From NCBI GenBank assembly GCA_903825445.1, contig CAIKAS010000061.1:1-60999 (forward strand): DNA of 60,999 nt. The letters run 5' to 3'. The notes under the pieces were generated by a model. It searched no databases, had not been told where the DNA came from, and worked only from the letters and a program-made list of their open reading frames with translations. The stretch is from an uncultured Acidobacteriia bacterium (GTDB lineage: Bacteria > Acidobacteriota > Terriglobia > Bryobacterales > Bryobacteraceae). Position numbers and translations under genes: made by a program. Of this stretch, positions 10,659-19,460 are shown in pieces (position 1 is the first letter of the stretch; each line of letters begins with the position of its first letter).

Positions 10659-11018
10659 CTATACAACGGAAGTTGCGCGGCGGAACCCACCACCAACATT
10701 GACCCGGATATCCTCGGCCACTACTGCAATTTCGGCCGGGCCCGCGCCCATTGCCCTCGTGCAGAACAATCGGATGCCGATGCTGTTCGCTTCCTCGTAA
10801 AAGGCGAGAAGGATGGCACCGTTCAGGTAGCGTGGGCCGTTGAGCGGGATCATCACCCGGTAGCAGTCGGGGTTGCGGAGGTCCGCACCGATGAGACCGC
10901 CGCGCCGGTAAATGTCCTGGATGCCCAAATTCGCGCCTGCGCCCACGCATATCTGCGCAATCGGCCGGCAGCACCTACTTTTCCGGGCCCGGCGGCCACG
11001 TCGGAGCATCCATAACAA
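10659..11018 (-). CDS. Hypothetical protein, about 119 residues
   Basis: I do not recognise it. The frame has strongly GC-rich third codon positions over 10659-10960 (run of ATT TAC CGG CGC GGC type codons), which is how real genes in this window look, while both other minus frames do not. The C-terminal part contains NPDCYRVMIPLNGPRYLNG and ends RVNVGGGFRRATSVV. The first 20 residues are Arg/Cys-rich and doubtful; a GTG near residue 25 may be the real start. It is divergent from the thioesterase gene and 74 bp upstream of the TPR gene on the same strand. Confidence 0.5.
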   Translation of the reverse strand: MLWMLRRGRRARKSRCCRPIAQICVGAGANLGIQDIYRRGGLIGADLRNPDCYRVMIPLNGPRYLNGAILLAFYEEANSIGIRLFCTRAMGAGPAEIAVVAEDIRVNVGGGFRRATSVV

Positions 11019-11039
11019 TATAGAAGGGCGGAATAGAAT

Positions 11040-11510
11040 ATGCAGGGACGCTTCGTCAGGGAATCGGCTTCGGAATATTCGGAACTCGCGCTGCCGAACG
11101 ATGCCAACGGTTTAGGTAACTTGCTTGGCGGGAAAATTATGCACCTGGTGGACCTTTGTGGCGCCATCGCCGCTATGAAGCACTGCCGAAATCCCGTGGT
11201 GACGGCATCCGTCGACCACATGGACTTTATCCATCCCGTCCAAATCGGGCAACTAGTCCGCCTGCGCGCCAGTGTGAACCGGGCGTTCAACTCGTCGATG
11301 GAGGTTGGCGTGAAGGTTTGGGTGGAAGACCTGATCCGCGGAGGAGAGAAGCACGTATCGTCGGCATTCCTCACATTCGTGGCAGTCACGAAGGATGGGC
11401 GCAGCGTACCAGTGCCGCCCGTTATTCCTGAATCTGACGACGAAAAACGGCGCTACGAACGTGCCGGTGAGCGACGCGCCTACAGACTCGCGCAGCGCCG
11501 ACGTTCGTAA
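11040..11510 (+). CDS. Acyl-CoA thioesterase, hotdog fold (YciA-like)
   Basis: 156 residues with the hotdog signature of acyl-CoA thioesterases: NDANGLGNLLGGKIMHLVDLCGAIAA (helix with catalytic Asp), VVTASVDHMDFIHPV and a long second strand set. It would hydrolyse acyl-CoA to free acid and CoA in the cytoplasm; chain length is not readable. AAGGGCGG lies 8 nt before the ATG. The Arg/Glu-rich C-terminal tail (about 130-156) is probably disordered. Confidence 0.88.
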   Translation: MQGRFVRESASEYSELALPNDANGLGNLLGGKIMHLVDLCGAIAAMKHCRNPVVTASVDHMDFIHPVQIGQLVRLRASVNRAFNSSMEVGVKVWVEDLIRGGEKHVSSAFLTFVAVTKDGRSVPVPPVIPESDDEKRRYERAGERRAYRLAQRRRS

Positions 11511-11523
11511 GGAGTCTACTGAG

Positions 11524-12684
11524 TCAGGCGCCCGCAGGCTTCGCCGGTCGGGTTCCCATTCGCCGGAAGATGTCGCTGTGCTGCTTGAGAATGCGCGCTT
11601 CTTCATCGGAATCGGGAGACAGATCCCAAACGCCGCGCTCATGCGTACCGCCGAGGACGATCCCATCGCGCCGGGGAAACATATAGAGTTCCGGCGCCAT
11701 CGTGGCGTACGTGACTTCCTCTTCGGGAAGCAGAATCGTCAACTGACCCTTGATCGGAATCAACTCGTCGTCGCCAAACAAACCCTTTGCGCCCAGCCCG
11801 GTGCAGTTCACGATTACCGGTTCCGGCAGTGCGAGCAACTCTCTTGCTTCGCGGAACTCGCGCACCTGAATCGGCACGCCGGAAATCCTAAGCTCGCGCA
11901 ACATCGCATCGAGATAGATTGGCGGCTGAATGAACATCGTGTCAAAGCGCCGGGCATACCGGAAGGGAAACGGATGCCGCGACGGCACCAGCTCTTCAAA
12001 CTGCGGCAACATGCGAAACAGCGGACCCGTGCGGCTCATCAGGCCATTGGTGGGCAGCGGAGTATCCGCCATCTGAAAATTCGGCAACCATCGCACGCCG
12101 TAGTAATCGCCTACCATCGTCTGGTAACGCTTGTAGGAAAACTCGGTGGCGTCGCTGAACTGCTCCTCAAAGGTGGGCGTCAAATGGTCGACATCGTAGA
12201 CGGTGAAAGGGAACCATTGGCCGCCGGCGATGTTGGAAGTCGTGTTGGGCGGCAGATCGCGGGTGTACATCGAAACACGGAAACCCCGCTCTACAAGCAA
12301 CCGCGCCGCAGCAAGACCAACTGCGCCGGAACCCACCACCGCGACCTCACGCTGGCCAGTCTTTTGTACCTCGAGCGCAGCCAGATGGGCAGTGCCCCAC
12401 GAAAGCGTGATGCCAGCGCCGCCATGGCCATAGTTGTGGACCACGGTCTTGCCGTCCATCGGCTCAGCCCGTACGACAAAACCGGACGGACGGAATGGAC
12501 GCAACCCGGCGATGGATCGAATCACACGTTCCGGAGCGACGGTGACAGGCCGCAGGCGAAGGTCATGTCGAAGAACAGAGGCAGGCGGCGACGCCGTGGA
12601 AGGCGATGACCCCAGGGATGTCGCCCGCAAGGTCGAAGCCGCACTGGCGGATCCGAGAGTTCGCAGCAAATCTCGGCGGGTCAT
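11524..12684 (-). CDS. Tat-exported FAD-dependent oxidoreductase, D-amino-acid-oxidase-like
   Basis: 386 residues. The N-terminus TRRDLLRTLGSASAAS is a twin-arginine signal. The FAD-binding motif VAVVGSGAVGLAAARLLVERGF is near residue 115, the sequence INCTGLGAKGLFGDDEL fits the DAAO/DASPO group, and GIVLGGTHERGVWDL resembles the C-terminal FAD-contacting stretch. Likely oxidative deamination of a D-amino acid or a related amine outside the cytoplasm; the substrate is not assignable by eye. Confidence 0.85.
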   Translation of the reverse strand: MTRRDLLRTLGSASAASTLRATSLGSSPSTASPPASVLRHDLRLRPVTVAPERVIRSIAGLRPFRPSGFVVRAEPMDGKTVVHNYGHGGAGITLSWGTAHLAALEVQKTGQREVAVVGSGAVGLAAARLLVERGFRVSMYTRDLPPNTTSNIAGGQWFPFTVYDVDHLTPTFEEQFSDATEFSYKRYQTMVGDYYGVRWLPNFQMADTPLPTNGLMSRTGPLFRMLPQFEELVPSRHPFPFRYARRFDTMFIQPPIYLDAMLRELRISGVPIQVREFREARELLALPEPVIVNCTGLGAKGLFGDDELIPIKGQLTILLPEEEVTYATMAPELYMFPRRDGIVLGGTHERGVWDLSPDSDEEARILKQHSDIFRRMGTRPAKPAGA

Positions 12685-12723
12685 GGAACCAGACCCCCGT
12701 GAGAAATCCTATAGGGAGAAGGA

Positions 12724-13032
12724 CTATTCGTCCTTATGCATGTATTTGATATTGCTCTTGTAGACCAAGACGTTCGGCGCGCCATCGCGATTCACCTTGA
12801 GACACGAGCGGTCATACCACTCGATGCTCCCTGTAAGGACTTCGCCGTCCTTGAGTGTGATCACCATAGGCGTCTTGGCCTGCATTTGCTTGACGTAGTA
12901 AAAATTCTCCGCGTTCGTCTGATCCGGCGGCGTGGGGCGCTTCTGCTGCGGCGCACCCTTACGGGGCTGCTCCATCTTATCTTTGGCTTCGTTGAACGAT
13001 GGGCGGATCAACTTGCGGTTGGGGGAGTCCAC
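12724..13032 (-). CDS. hfq: RNA chaperone Hfq-like Sm protein
   Basis: 102 residues. The C-terminal 60 residues form an Sm fold: ENFYYVKQMQAKTPMVITLKDGEVLTGSIEW matches Sm1 and LVYKSNIKYMHK corresponds to the Hfq Sm2 YKHA motif. The N-terminal 40 residues are an Arg/Pro/Gln-rich extension not present in E. coli Hfq. Start is GTG 13032, supported by AAAGGA about 6 nt upstream; the open frame further upstream is low-complexity and lacks support. Acts on sRNA-mRNA pairing in the cytoplasm. Confidence 0.8.
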   Translation of the reverse strand: MDSPNRKLIRPSFNEAKDKMEQPRKGAPQQKRPTPPDQTNAENFYYVKQMQAKTPMVITLKDGEVLTGSIEWYDRSCLKVNRDGAPNVLVYKSNIKYMHKDE

Positions 13033-13209
13033 GGGATTCCTTTCACTATTGGAAGCGGCGCTTCTGGACCGCGCGGCGTACGTGGAACGCGGAGAAGCGA
13101 GCGTAACATGCTTCCAGCCTTTTAACCATTGATAACACACCCGGTTGTGCCGACAGGATCACCACGCGGCCAACACCAAAAATCATGAAACCCCGGAGGC
13201 GATATCATA

Positions 13210-15951
13210 ATGACCGAGATGCAGCGACGTACGTTTCTGAAGACCGCTGGTGTGGCCGCCGGTACCGGTATGATTCCCGGCGCGAGCCTCATTTCTGCCG
13301 CGCCCGCGCCGGTTGCTGCCTTATCCATTGCGATCGTGCTGGACCCAGCTGATCCGGTGGCTTCGGCCGGACCTTCAAAGTGGGCCGCCACCGAGCTTCT
13401 TGGGCGCCTGCAGGCACGGAAGATCGACGGCCGAATCATCCCCGCTCTAAGCCAGGCAGCCCCCGGCGAGATTTGCGTGATGGCCAGTGGACCGGTCCTG
13501 ACAGCTCCCGCGGTTATGCCCGTAACTTCACGGCCACCGGTGGCGGCGGAGTCCTTCACCATTTCAAACGCGACGATAGGTGGGCACCGGGTTCTTATGG
13601 CCTCAGGTCGCGATCCTCGCGGCGTTACATACGCCCTTCTCGAAATCGCGGACCGGTTCGATCACGAAACCAAACCCGCCGCCGCTTTCCAGATTGGGCG
13701 CGCCATCTCCGAGCAACCGGCGAACCGAATTCGAGGTGTGCTGCGTGCTTTTGTCAGTGAAGTGGAAGACAAGCCCTGGTATTACGACCGAACCAGCTGG
13801 CACGACTATTTGACGATGCTTGCCACGCATCGCTTCAATCGCTTTAATCTCAGCTTTGGAATCGGCTACGACTTCGTCACGGACATTCGCGATTCCTACT
13901 TCCATTTCACTTATCCGTTCCTGTTAAACGTTCCGGGGTATAACGTCCAGGTCAGTATCGCGTCGCAACTGGGAGGCAAGCCGGAACTACTGACGGATGA
14001 CGAGCGTGCCCGCAATCTCAGCGTTTTACAGTACATCAGCTCCTCCGCAGCGGAACGCGGCATCGATTTCCAAATTGGCCTGTGGACGCACGCGTGGAAC
14101 TTCGATACCGCCATCGCGCCGACGCATCGCATTATCGGCCTCAACCCGGCCAACCACGCGGCCTATTGCCGTGACGCGCTGAAAGCACTGCTCATCGCCT
14201 GCCCAGCCATCACCGGCGTCACGCTTCGGACGCATGGGGAAAGCGGTGTCCCCGAAGAAAGCTATCCGTTCTGGAAGACGGTCTTCTCCGGGATAGCGGG
14301 CGCAGGGCGTAAGATCGAGATCGATCAACACGCAAAAGGTATTGACGGGCAAATGATCGCGCTAGCTCAGGAAACCGGCATGCCGACCGCAGTCTCGCCG
14401 AAGTACTGGGCGGAGCACATGGGGTTGCCCTACCATCAGGCAGGCATCCGCCCGACAGAATTACCCAAGCCGGGGGTAGCCGACACTAAAGGCGCGCTGA
14501 TGGCGCTCAGCACGGGTTCCAGAAGTTTCACGCGTTACGGCTATGCCGACCTTCTGCGTGAAGATCGCAAATACGCTGTTCTTCATCGCATCTGGCCGGG
14601 AACGCAGCGCCTCCTGCTGTGGGGCGATCCCCTGATGGCCGCGGCGTACGGGCGGGCCTCCAGTTTTTCCGGCAGCGTCGGTGTGGAATGGATGGAGCCG
14701 CTCACTTTTAAAGGCCGCAAAGGATCCGGGCTTGCCGGTGGACGTGACGGCTACGCGGGGGTGACCTCCATTAGCGTGCGCGACTGGGAAAAGTACCTCT
14801 ACACGTATCGCGTTTGGGGTCGAGCCATCTACAATCCAGCCACGCCGGCGGATGCCCGCAAGCGATACCTGCAAAAGGCGCTTGGTCCAGCGGCCGATTC
14901 CGCCGAAGCGGCTCTCGCGCTTTCGAGCCGCATCCTGCCTACCGTCACCACGGCGCACATGCCTTCCGCAGCCAACAACAACTACTGGCCGGAGATGTAT
15001 ACGAATCAATCCATCGTGATTGACAACGCGAAGGATCCATACAGCGACACACCATCGCCACGGCGATTCGGCACTACAAGTCCTCTTGACCCGCAGTTGT
15101 TCTGCACGATTGATCAGTGCGCTGACGGATTGCTGACCGGCACGCCCGGCGCCAGGTACTCACCCATTGAGGTTGCTGCCTGGCTGGAAGAACTTGCGCG
15201 CGATTCCGAAACCAATCTCGCTGCGGCTGATACAGCTTCCGCCAGTGCGAAGACTTCGGAATATCAGCAATGGGCTTCGGATATTGCTATCCAAAACAAC
15301 CTCGGAAAGTTCTTCGCGGCCAAGTTCCGTGCTGGCGTACTTTACGGCATATACACTCGCTCGGCCGATCCCGCCGCGCTGGAAGAAGCGTTGAAAGCCT
15401 ACAGGACTGCGCGCGAAGCGTGGAAGAGTATTGCCGATATCGCCAATGTCGTCTACCGTCCAGACCTGACCTTCGGCTACGCGCAGCATCTGCGCGGCAC
15501 ATGGCGCGACAGGCTGGATGCCATTGATCAGGACATCGCGGCGATGGAAAAGACGCAAGCCGCTAAAGATAAGCCAGCCACATCAGCCACCGCCGCGATT
15601 GTGGCCGCACTTTCTTCGCCTCATCGACCCGTTGTCGCGTTGCAACACACAGCAGTGAAAAAATTTCGAGCGGGACTGCCGGTGGAAATTATTGCAGCAC
15701 TACCATCTGACTCACCAGGCAAACTTAACCTCTGTTACCGCCGTGGGAACCAATCTGAAACGTGGCTGACGGTACCGATGGAAACCACACCGACCGGACT
15801 CCGGGCTTCCATTCCGGCAGATTATCTCGCTTCGCCATATCCGCTGCAGTACTACTTTGAAGTGCACCTGGAATCCGGTGGCGCAACCCTTTATCCAGGC
15901 GTTTCGCGTGACTACTCGACGCAGCCCTATTACCTGATCCGCAAGGGCTGA
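13210..15951 (+). CDS. Tat-exported glycoside-hydrolase-like protein (alpha-glucuronidase/GH20-type N-terminus)
   Basis: 913 residues with twin-arginine signal MQRRTFLKTAGVAAG. Residues about 40-170 look like the alpha/beta domain that precedes the TIM barrel in GH20 and GH67 enzymes (KWAATELLGRL, VLMASGRDPRGVTYALLEIAD), followed by a barrel region with RIRGVLRAF, HDYLTMLATHRFNRFNLSFG and GVTLRTHGESGV. The C-terminal third is helical, then a beta domain (780-913). GGAGG precedes the ATG by 10 nt. It is convergent with a GH28-CE15 pair, so a role in plant cell-wall glucuronoxylan or pectin breakdown is inferred; family assignment is tentative. Confidence 0.65.
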   Translation: MTEMQRRTFLKTAGVAAGTGMIPGASLISAAPAPVAALSIAIVLDPADPVASAGPSKWAATELLGRLQARKIDGRIIPALSQAAPGEICVMASGPVLTAPAVMPVTSRPPVAAESFTISNATIGGHRVLMASGRDPRGVTYALLEIADRFDHETKPAAAFQIGRAISEQPANRIRGVLRAFVSEVEDKPWYYDRTSWHDYLTMLATHRFNRFNLSFGIGYDFVTDIRDSYFHFTYPFLLNVPGYNVQVSIASQLGGKPELLTDDERARNLSVLQYISSSAAERGIDFQIGLWTHAWNFDTAIAPTHRIIGLNPANHAAYCRDALKALLIACPAITGVTLRTHGESGVPEESYPFWKTVFSGIAGAGRKIEIDQHAKGIDGQMIALAQETGMPTAVSPKYWAEHMGLPYHQAGIRPTELPKPGVADTKGALMALSTGSRSFTRYGYADLLREDRKYAVLHRIWPGTQRLLLWGDPLMAAAYGRASSFSGSVGVEWMEPLTFKGRKGSGLAGGRDGYAGVTSISVRDWEKYLYTYRVWGRAIYNPATPADARKRYLQKALGPAADSAEAALALSSRILPTVTTAHMPSAANNNYWPEMYTNQSIVIDNAKDPYSDTPSPRRFGTTSPLDPQLFCTIDQCADGLLTGTPGARYSPIEVAAWLEELARDSETNLAAADTASASAKTSEYQQWASDIAIQNNLGKFFAAKFRAGVLYGIYTRSADPAALEEALKAYRTAREAWKSIADIANVVYRPDLTFGYAQHLRGTWRDRLDAIDQDIAAMEKTQAAKDKPATSATAAIVAALSSPHRPVVALQHTAVKKFRAGLPVEIIAALPSDSPGKLNLCYRRGNQSETWLTVPMETTPTGLRASIPADYLASPYPLQYYFEVHLESGGATLYPGVSRDYSTQPYYLIRKG

Positions 15952-15958
15952 TCCGGAC

Positions 15959-17353
15959 TCAGCGCAATTGATATGGCTTCGTCGGTGTCGGCACAGGATC
16001 GGCAACTTTCGGCGGAGCGATTGTCGCCGCGCCTTCCAGCCCTTTGCCTGTTACATTGTTGATGTTCAGCAGAGATCCGGCGAATCCCGTAACTTTGATA
16101 TCGCGTATCTCGGCGTTTTTCATATTCGCCAGCGAGATTCCTTTGCCGCACGTTCCCGAAACATTCACGAGCGAGAACCCGTCGAGTGGTTTGTCCGGAT
16201 GAATCCCGGTGCCTTCGACCAGCACGGGGCAATCGGTCACGCGTACGTTTGAAATGCGAATGTTTTTCGTCGTCGGAATCCCTTCCAGGCCGGGAACCGG
16301 CGACTCGTCCTGAATCCCACTGGCCATAGTATTGAAATTCAGGAACCCGCCAGTCATGCCGGAAACATCAAGATCCTCGGCGACGATATCCTCAATGAAA
16401 GCGCCGCGGCCTACTCTGGTTTTGATGTAAAGCGCAAAGGTCCGCGCATGCGTGAATTTGCAGTGCTCGATCCGCACATTGCGAATACCGCCCGACGTTT
16501 CGCTGCCAATCCCGATGCACGCAAAAATGGAATCCGCCATAGTGCAGTTCGTGATGTGAACATCCTCGCTCGTCCGGAGCAGTGAATAGCCCTCCATACC
16601 CCGGCCCGACTTCACGGAAATGCAATCATCACCTGTCGCAATATCGCAACCGTCGATACGAACGCGCTTGCACGAATCTATATCTATACCGTCGCCGTTG
16701 CCACCCGTGCTGCGAATCGTCAGATTCCGTATCTGAACATCCTCGCAATAGGTCGCGTGAATAGACCACATCAGATAGTAGTCCGTGGAGAAATCTTCCA
16801 GCCGCACATCATTGCATCCGATTGGCTCAATCAGCGCGGGGTGCCGTAACGGACTCTGTGCAGTCGGGCGTCCACCCAGCGCGTGACTGCCAGCAATCTT
16901 CCCTGGGCCGACGACGCCTATGTGTTCCGCATTCAGGGCGTAGATCAAGCCAACCCGGCCTTGTATCCACTTCCCTTCCCAGCGAACCTGCGTCACCGGA
17001 TAATCGGAGAAATCCGCTGTGCCGAGGATCACGGCGTCCTTATCGAGTCGCAGAATTGCATTCGATTTCAGCGCGATGGCGCCGGTCAGGTATGTGCCAG
17101 CAGGAACCAGTACTTCGCCGCCACCTAATACCGAGCAACGGTCGATGGCCTGCTGGATCGCGACGGTATCCTTCGTTGTACCGTCGCCGAGCGCGCCGAA
17201 ATCCCGCACGTTCAGCATGACCTTTGGTTTTGGCGCGGCCACGCTTTGTGCTTTAGCACGACCTGCGAGTGACCATGCCGCGGGGATCGCCACCAGGCCG
17301 GTTGCCGCTTTCTGAATGAACCTTCGCCGTGCAAGCTTGTTGGATGGAATCAA
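15959..17353 (-). CDS. Tat-exported GH28 polygalacturonase-like protein
   Basis: 464 residues. Signal LARRRFIQKAATGLVAIPAAW is twin-arginine. The pectin-lyase-like beta helix starts at NVRDFGALGDGTTKDT. GH28 catalytic loops are partly present: GNGDGIDID and GDDCIS keep the acidic residues and LYIKTR matches the RIK region. Where GH28 enzymes carry a GHG loop this protein reads FACIGIGSE, so the usual active-site His is missing. TTG 17353 is supported by AGAGAGG upstream. The downstream side of the CE15 gene is 28 bp away on the same strand. Confidence 0.85.
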   Translation of the reverse strand: MIPSNKLARRRFIQKAATGLVAIPAAWSLAGRAKAQSVAAPKPKVMLNVRDFGALGDGTTKDTVAIQQAIDRCSVLGGGEVLVPAGTYLTGAIALKSNAILRLDKDAVILGTADFSDYPVTQVRWEGKWIQGRVGLIYALNAEHIGVVGPGKIAGSHALGGRPTAQSPLRHPALIEPIGCNDVRLEDFSTDYYLMWSIHATYCEDVQIRNLTIRSTGGNGDGIDIDSCKRVRIDGCDIATGDDCISVKSGRGMEGYSLLRTSEDVHITNCTMADSIFACIGIGSETSGGIRNVRIEHCKFTHARTFALYIKTRVGRGAFIEDIVAEDLDVSGMTGGFLNFNTMASGIQDESPVPGLEGIPTTKNIRISNVRVTDCPVLVEGTGIHPDKPLDGFSLVNVSGTCGKGISLANMKNAEIRDIKVTGFAGSLLNINNVTGKGLEGAATIAPPKVADPVPTPTKPYQLR

Positions 17354-17380
17354 AGTTTGTATGCCTCTCTGCCGGTGCCG

Positions 17381-18793
17381 CTAGTTCGCCTGAAATAGCT
17401 CCGCTGGAAATTCGTCGAACCGCCGAGCGACGCTCTTCCCCAGCAGAAACTTATCGGCGAAGGCCAGCAGTGCGTCCCAATCGGCCTGCGCCATGCCATG
17501 TGGGCGGTCCGCCCAGCTCACGCCCAGTCGGTCCCCCGCCTTCAGGAATGAAAATACGGGCTGTGCGGCGAGAAACGATTGACGCACGCCATTCGCGTTC
17601 ACGTTCTGATCGTGCGTACCTTCCAGTGCGATGAATGGACGCGGGGCGATGAGCGCCATGAACCAGTGCTCGTCGAAAGGCAGCTTATCTGGCTGTCCCC
17701 AAAATTCATGCAAATGCGGTGAGAACCAGTTCGGATACTTGCGCATCATTTCCGTGAGTCCTTCTTTACCGCCGCGATCCGCGCCACTGAAGCGATACGC
17801 CGGAGTGCCACCGCCGGAACTGGCTACTGGCGCAGTCAAGGCGATGCGATCGTCGAAAGCGCCCGCTATCAATGCCGATTTACCGGTGCGCGAAACGCCG
17901 GTGACGATGAGCTCGTTCTTGTCGACCGCAGAATCGGTTTCGAGGTAATCTACAATGCGCGATACTCCCCACGCCCAGCCGCGAAGCAAGCCCCAATCGT
18001 AGTTCGGGTAGGCCTGATAGAAACCCTCATAGCGGAATGCCCAGCTGCCATCTGGGCGGCGAAGGGTCGTGTCTTCCCCGCAATCATTGTTATCAAATAT
18101 GACGTAGGCGAGACCGTGCGCCAGCGCTTGGTTGTGGGCTGCGATGGTTTCTGGATTGCCATCGTTGATGACGCCGGAGGCAAACACCTGACAGCCGGGT
18201 CCGCCCTTCGTCGCGATTGTCCCATTGACTACGAAATCGTCGTCCGGACCGCTCGGGCTAACAACGAGCAGCGCATCCTGACCAGTTCCCTGGTTGCCCC
18301 CGTGGGGCAGCCTCGGTTTCAGTGGTGCGCCTGGCGGTGGACCCGCCGGCGAGATGACCGTCGCGAATGGACCTTTGCCAGTCGGAGTGAAGACTCCGAT
18401 GTCGAGGCACAGGCTCTCCATCGGTCCGAAAGTCAGATGCACGAGTCGATACGTCGCCTTACCGTTCATCAGGGTCTGAGTGCTGACGATGCTCCCCTTC
18501 ACATTCCCTGGCGGCGGAGGCGCCTGCCCAACCGCGTAATACTCCAGAATCTGCCGCATTTCCTCGCGGCGCTTCTTCCACTGCGCGGCGGTTGTAACTT
18601 TCTGCCCGTTGTTCATGGTCAACGGGTCGGGCATCTCAGGATAGTTCGGGAGTTTGTCGACGCCAGGCATCGCCGGCATGGATGTTTTGATCGGCGGAAC
18701 CGGGATTTCCCGCGGATCCGGCCCCGCAATCTGGGCATAGAGCGTCGCGACGAGGGCGACTGCTCCGGCTGTGATGAATCCTCTGGCGAGCAT
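17381..18793 (-). CDS. Exported glucuronoyl esterase-like carbohydrate esterase (CE15)
   Basis: 470 residues from ATG 18793, the start that gives a hydrophobic signal peptide (MLARGFITAGAVALVATLYAQ). It has the alpha/beta-hydrolase nucleophile motif GVSRTGKSA (Ser301), equal to the GCSRxGK motif of CE15 with Val for Cys, and the C-terminal catalytic His in DRPHGMAQ. CE15 enzymes cleave ester bonds between lignin alcohols and glucuronic acid on xylan. Upstream frame extension to 18991 is GC-rich and rejected. Probably co-transcribed with the GH28 gene. Confidence 0.82.
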   Translation of the reverse strand: MLARGFITAGAVALVATLYAQIAGPDPREIPVPPIKTSMPAMPGVDKLPNYPEMPDPLTMNNGQKVTTAAQWKKRREEMRQILEYYAVGQAPPPPGNVKGSIVSTQTLMNGKATYRLVHLTFGPMESLCLDIGVFTPTGKGPFATVISPAGPPPGAPLKPRLPHGGNQGTGQDALLVVSPSGPDDDFVVNGTIATKGGPGCQVFASGVINDGNPETIAAHNQALAHGLAYVIFDNNDCGEDTTLRRPDGSWAFRYEGFYQAYPNYDWGLLRGWAWGVSRIVDYLETDSAVDKNELIVTGVSRTGKSALIAGAFDDRIALTAPVASSGGGTPAYRFSGADRGGKEGLTEMMRKYPNWFSPHLHEFWGQPDKLPFDEHWFMALIAPRPFIALEGTHDQNVNANGVRQSFLAAQPVFSFLKAGDRLGVSWADRPHGMAQADWDALLAFADKFLLGKSVARRFDEFPAELFQAN

Positions 18794-18926
18794 CGGGATC
18801 AGTATACTCCCGACGTGTTGTAGCGCTAGAGACGGGGCCCGAGCCGGGGATTCCGCACCAATTTCGCGGATTCCCCTGCCCCGCACCGAGCCACCTGTGC
18901 GCCCCAGGACATGTGCCTGGCGACAC

Positions 18927-19460
18927 TCAGACGGCGAGCTTAAACGCGATGAAACCCAGCAGCGCTCCCATTCCGGAGCCCACCAGTACATCGCTCAAAA
19001 AATGCATCCCGACAATCACTCGCGAAATCGCCACATTCGCGGCAAGGAACAGCAATAACGGTCGCGCCTCGGGATAGAAAGACCCCAGCGCGACGGCCAC
19101 CGCGAAGGCCGTGGTCGAGTGACCCGACGGGAAAGAGAAACGATCGCGTGTCACGATGCAGGCCCAGCAGTGCGGTTCGATATCGCGAGGACGCACCCGG
19201 CCCACCACGCGCTTGATCTTGTGGAAAATCACGATACCAACGGCGACCGCGCAAGCCCCCGCCTCAACGGCGTGAAACCGCTGCGCATCGCTCGACATCA
19301 GCAGTGCGACGCCAATCGCTCCCCACAGCCAGCCATCGCCGGCACGAGTGGCGAGCAACATCCACCAGCGGAACCAGCGCGGCGCACGCCATCGATTGAC
19401 GCGCCGCATCAGCCCGTAATCGGGGGCCGACAAAGTCTCTTTTGCGCGGGCTAGTGTCAT
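18927..19460 (-). CDS. PAP2-family membrane phosphatase
   Basis: 177 residues with several membrane helices and the three phosphatidic acid phosphatase motifs: KRVVGRVRPR, PSGHSTTAF and SRVIVGMHFLSDV. Such enzymes dephosphorylate undecaprenyl-PP or lipid phosphates on the outer face of the membrane. Its ATG overlaps the stop of the PHP gene (TAATG), so the two are translationally coupled. Confidence 0.9.
   Translation of the reverse strand: MTLARAKETLSAPDYGLMRRVNRWRAPRWFRWWMLLATRAGDGWLWGAIGVALLMSSDAQRFHAVEAGACAVAVGIVIFHKIKRVVGRVRPRDIEPHCWACIVTRDRFSFPSGHSTTAFAVAVALGSFYPEARPLLLFLAANVAISRVIVGMHFLSDVLVGSGMGALLGFIAFKLAV

Noticed and set aside
10572..11015. Plus-strand ORF over the hypothetical gene
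   Set aside because: Only the minus-strand frame has strong third-position GC bias here.
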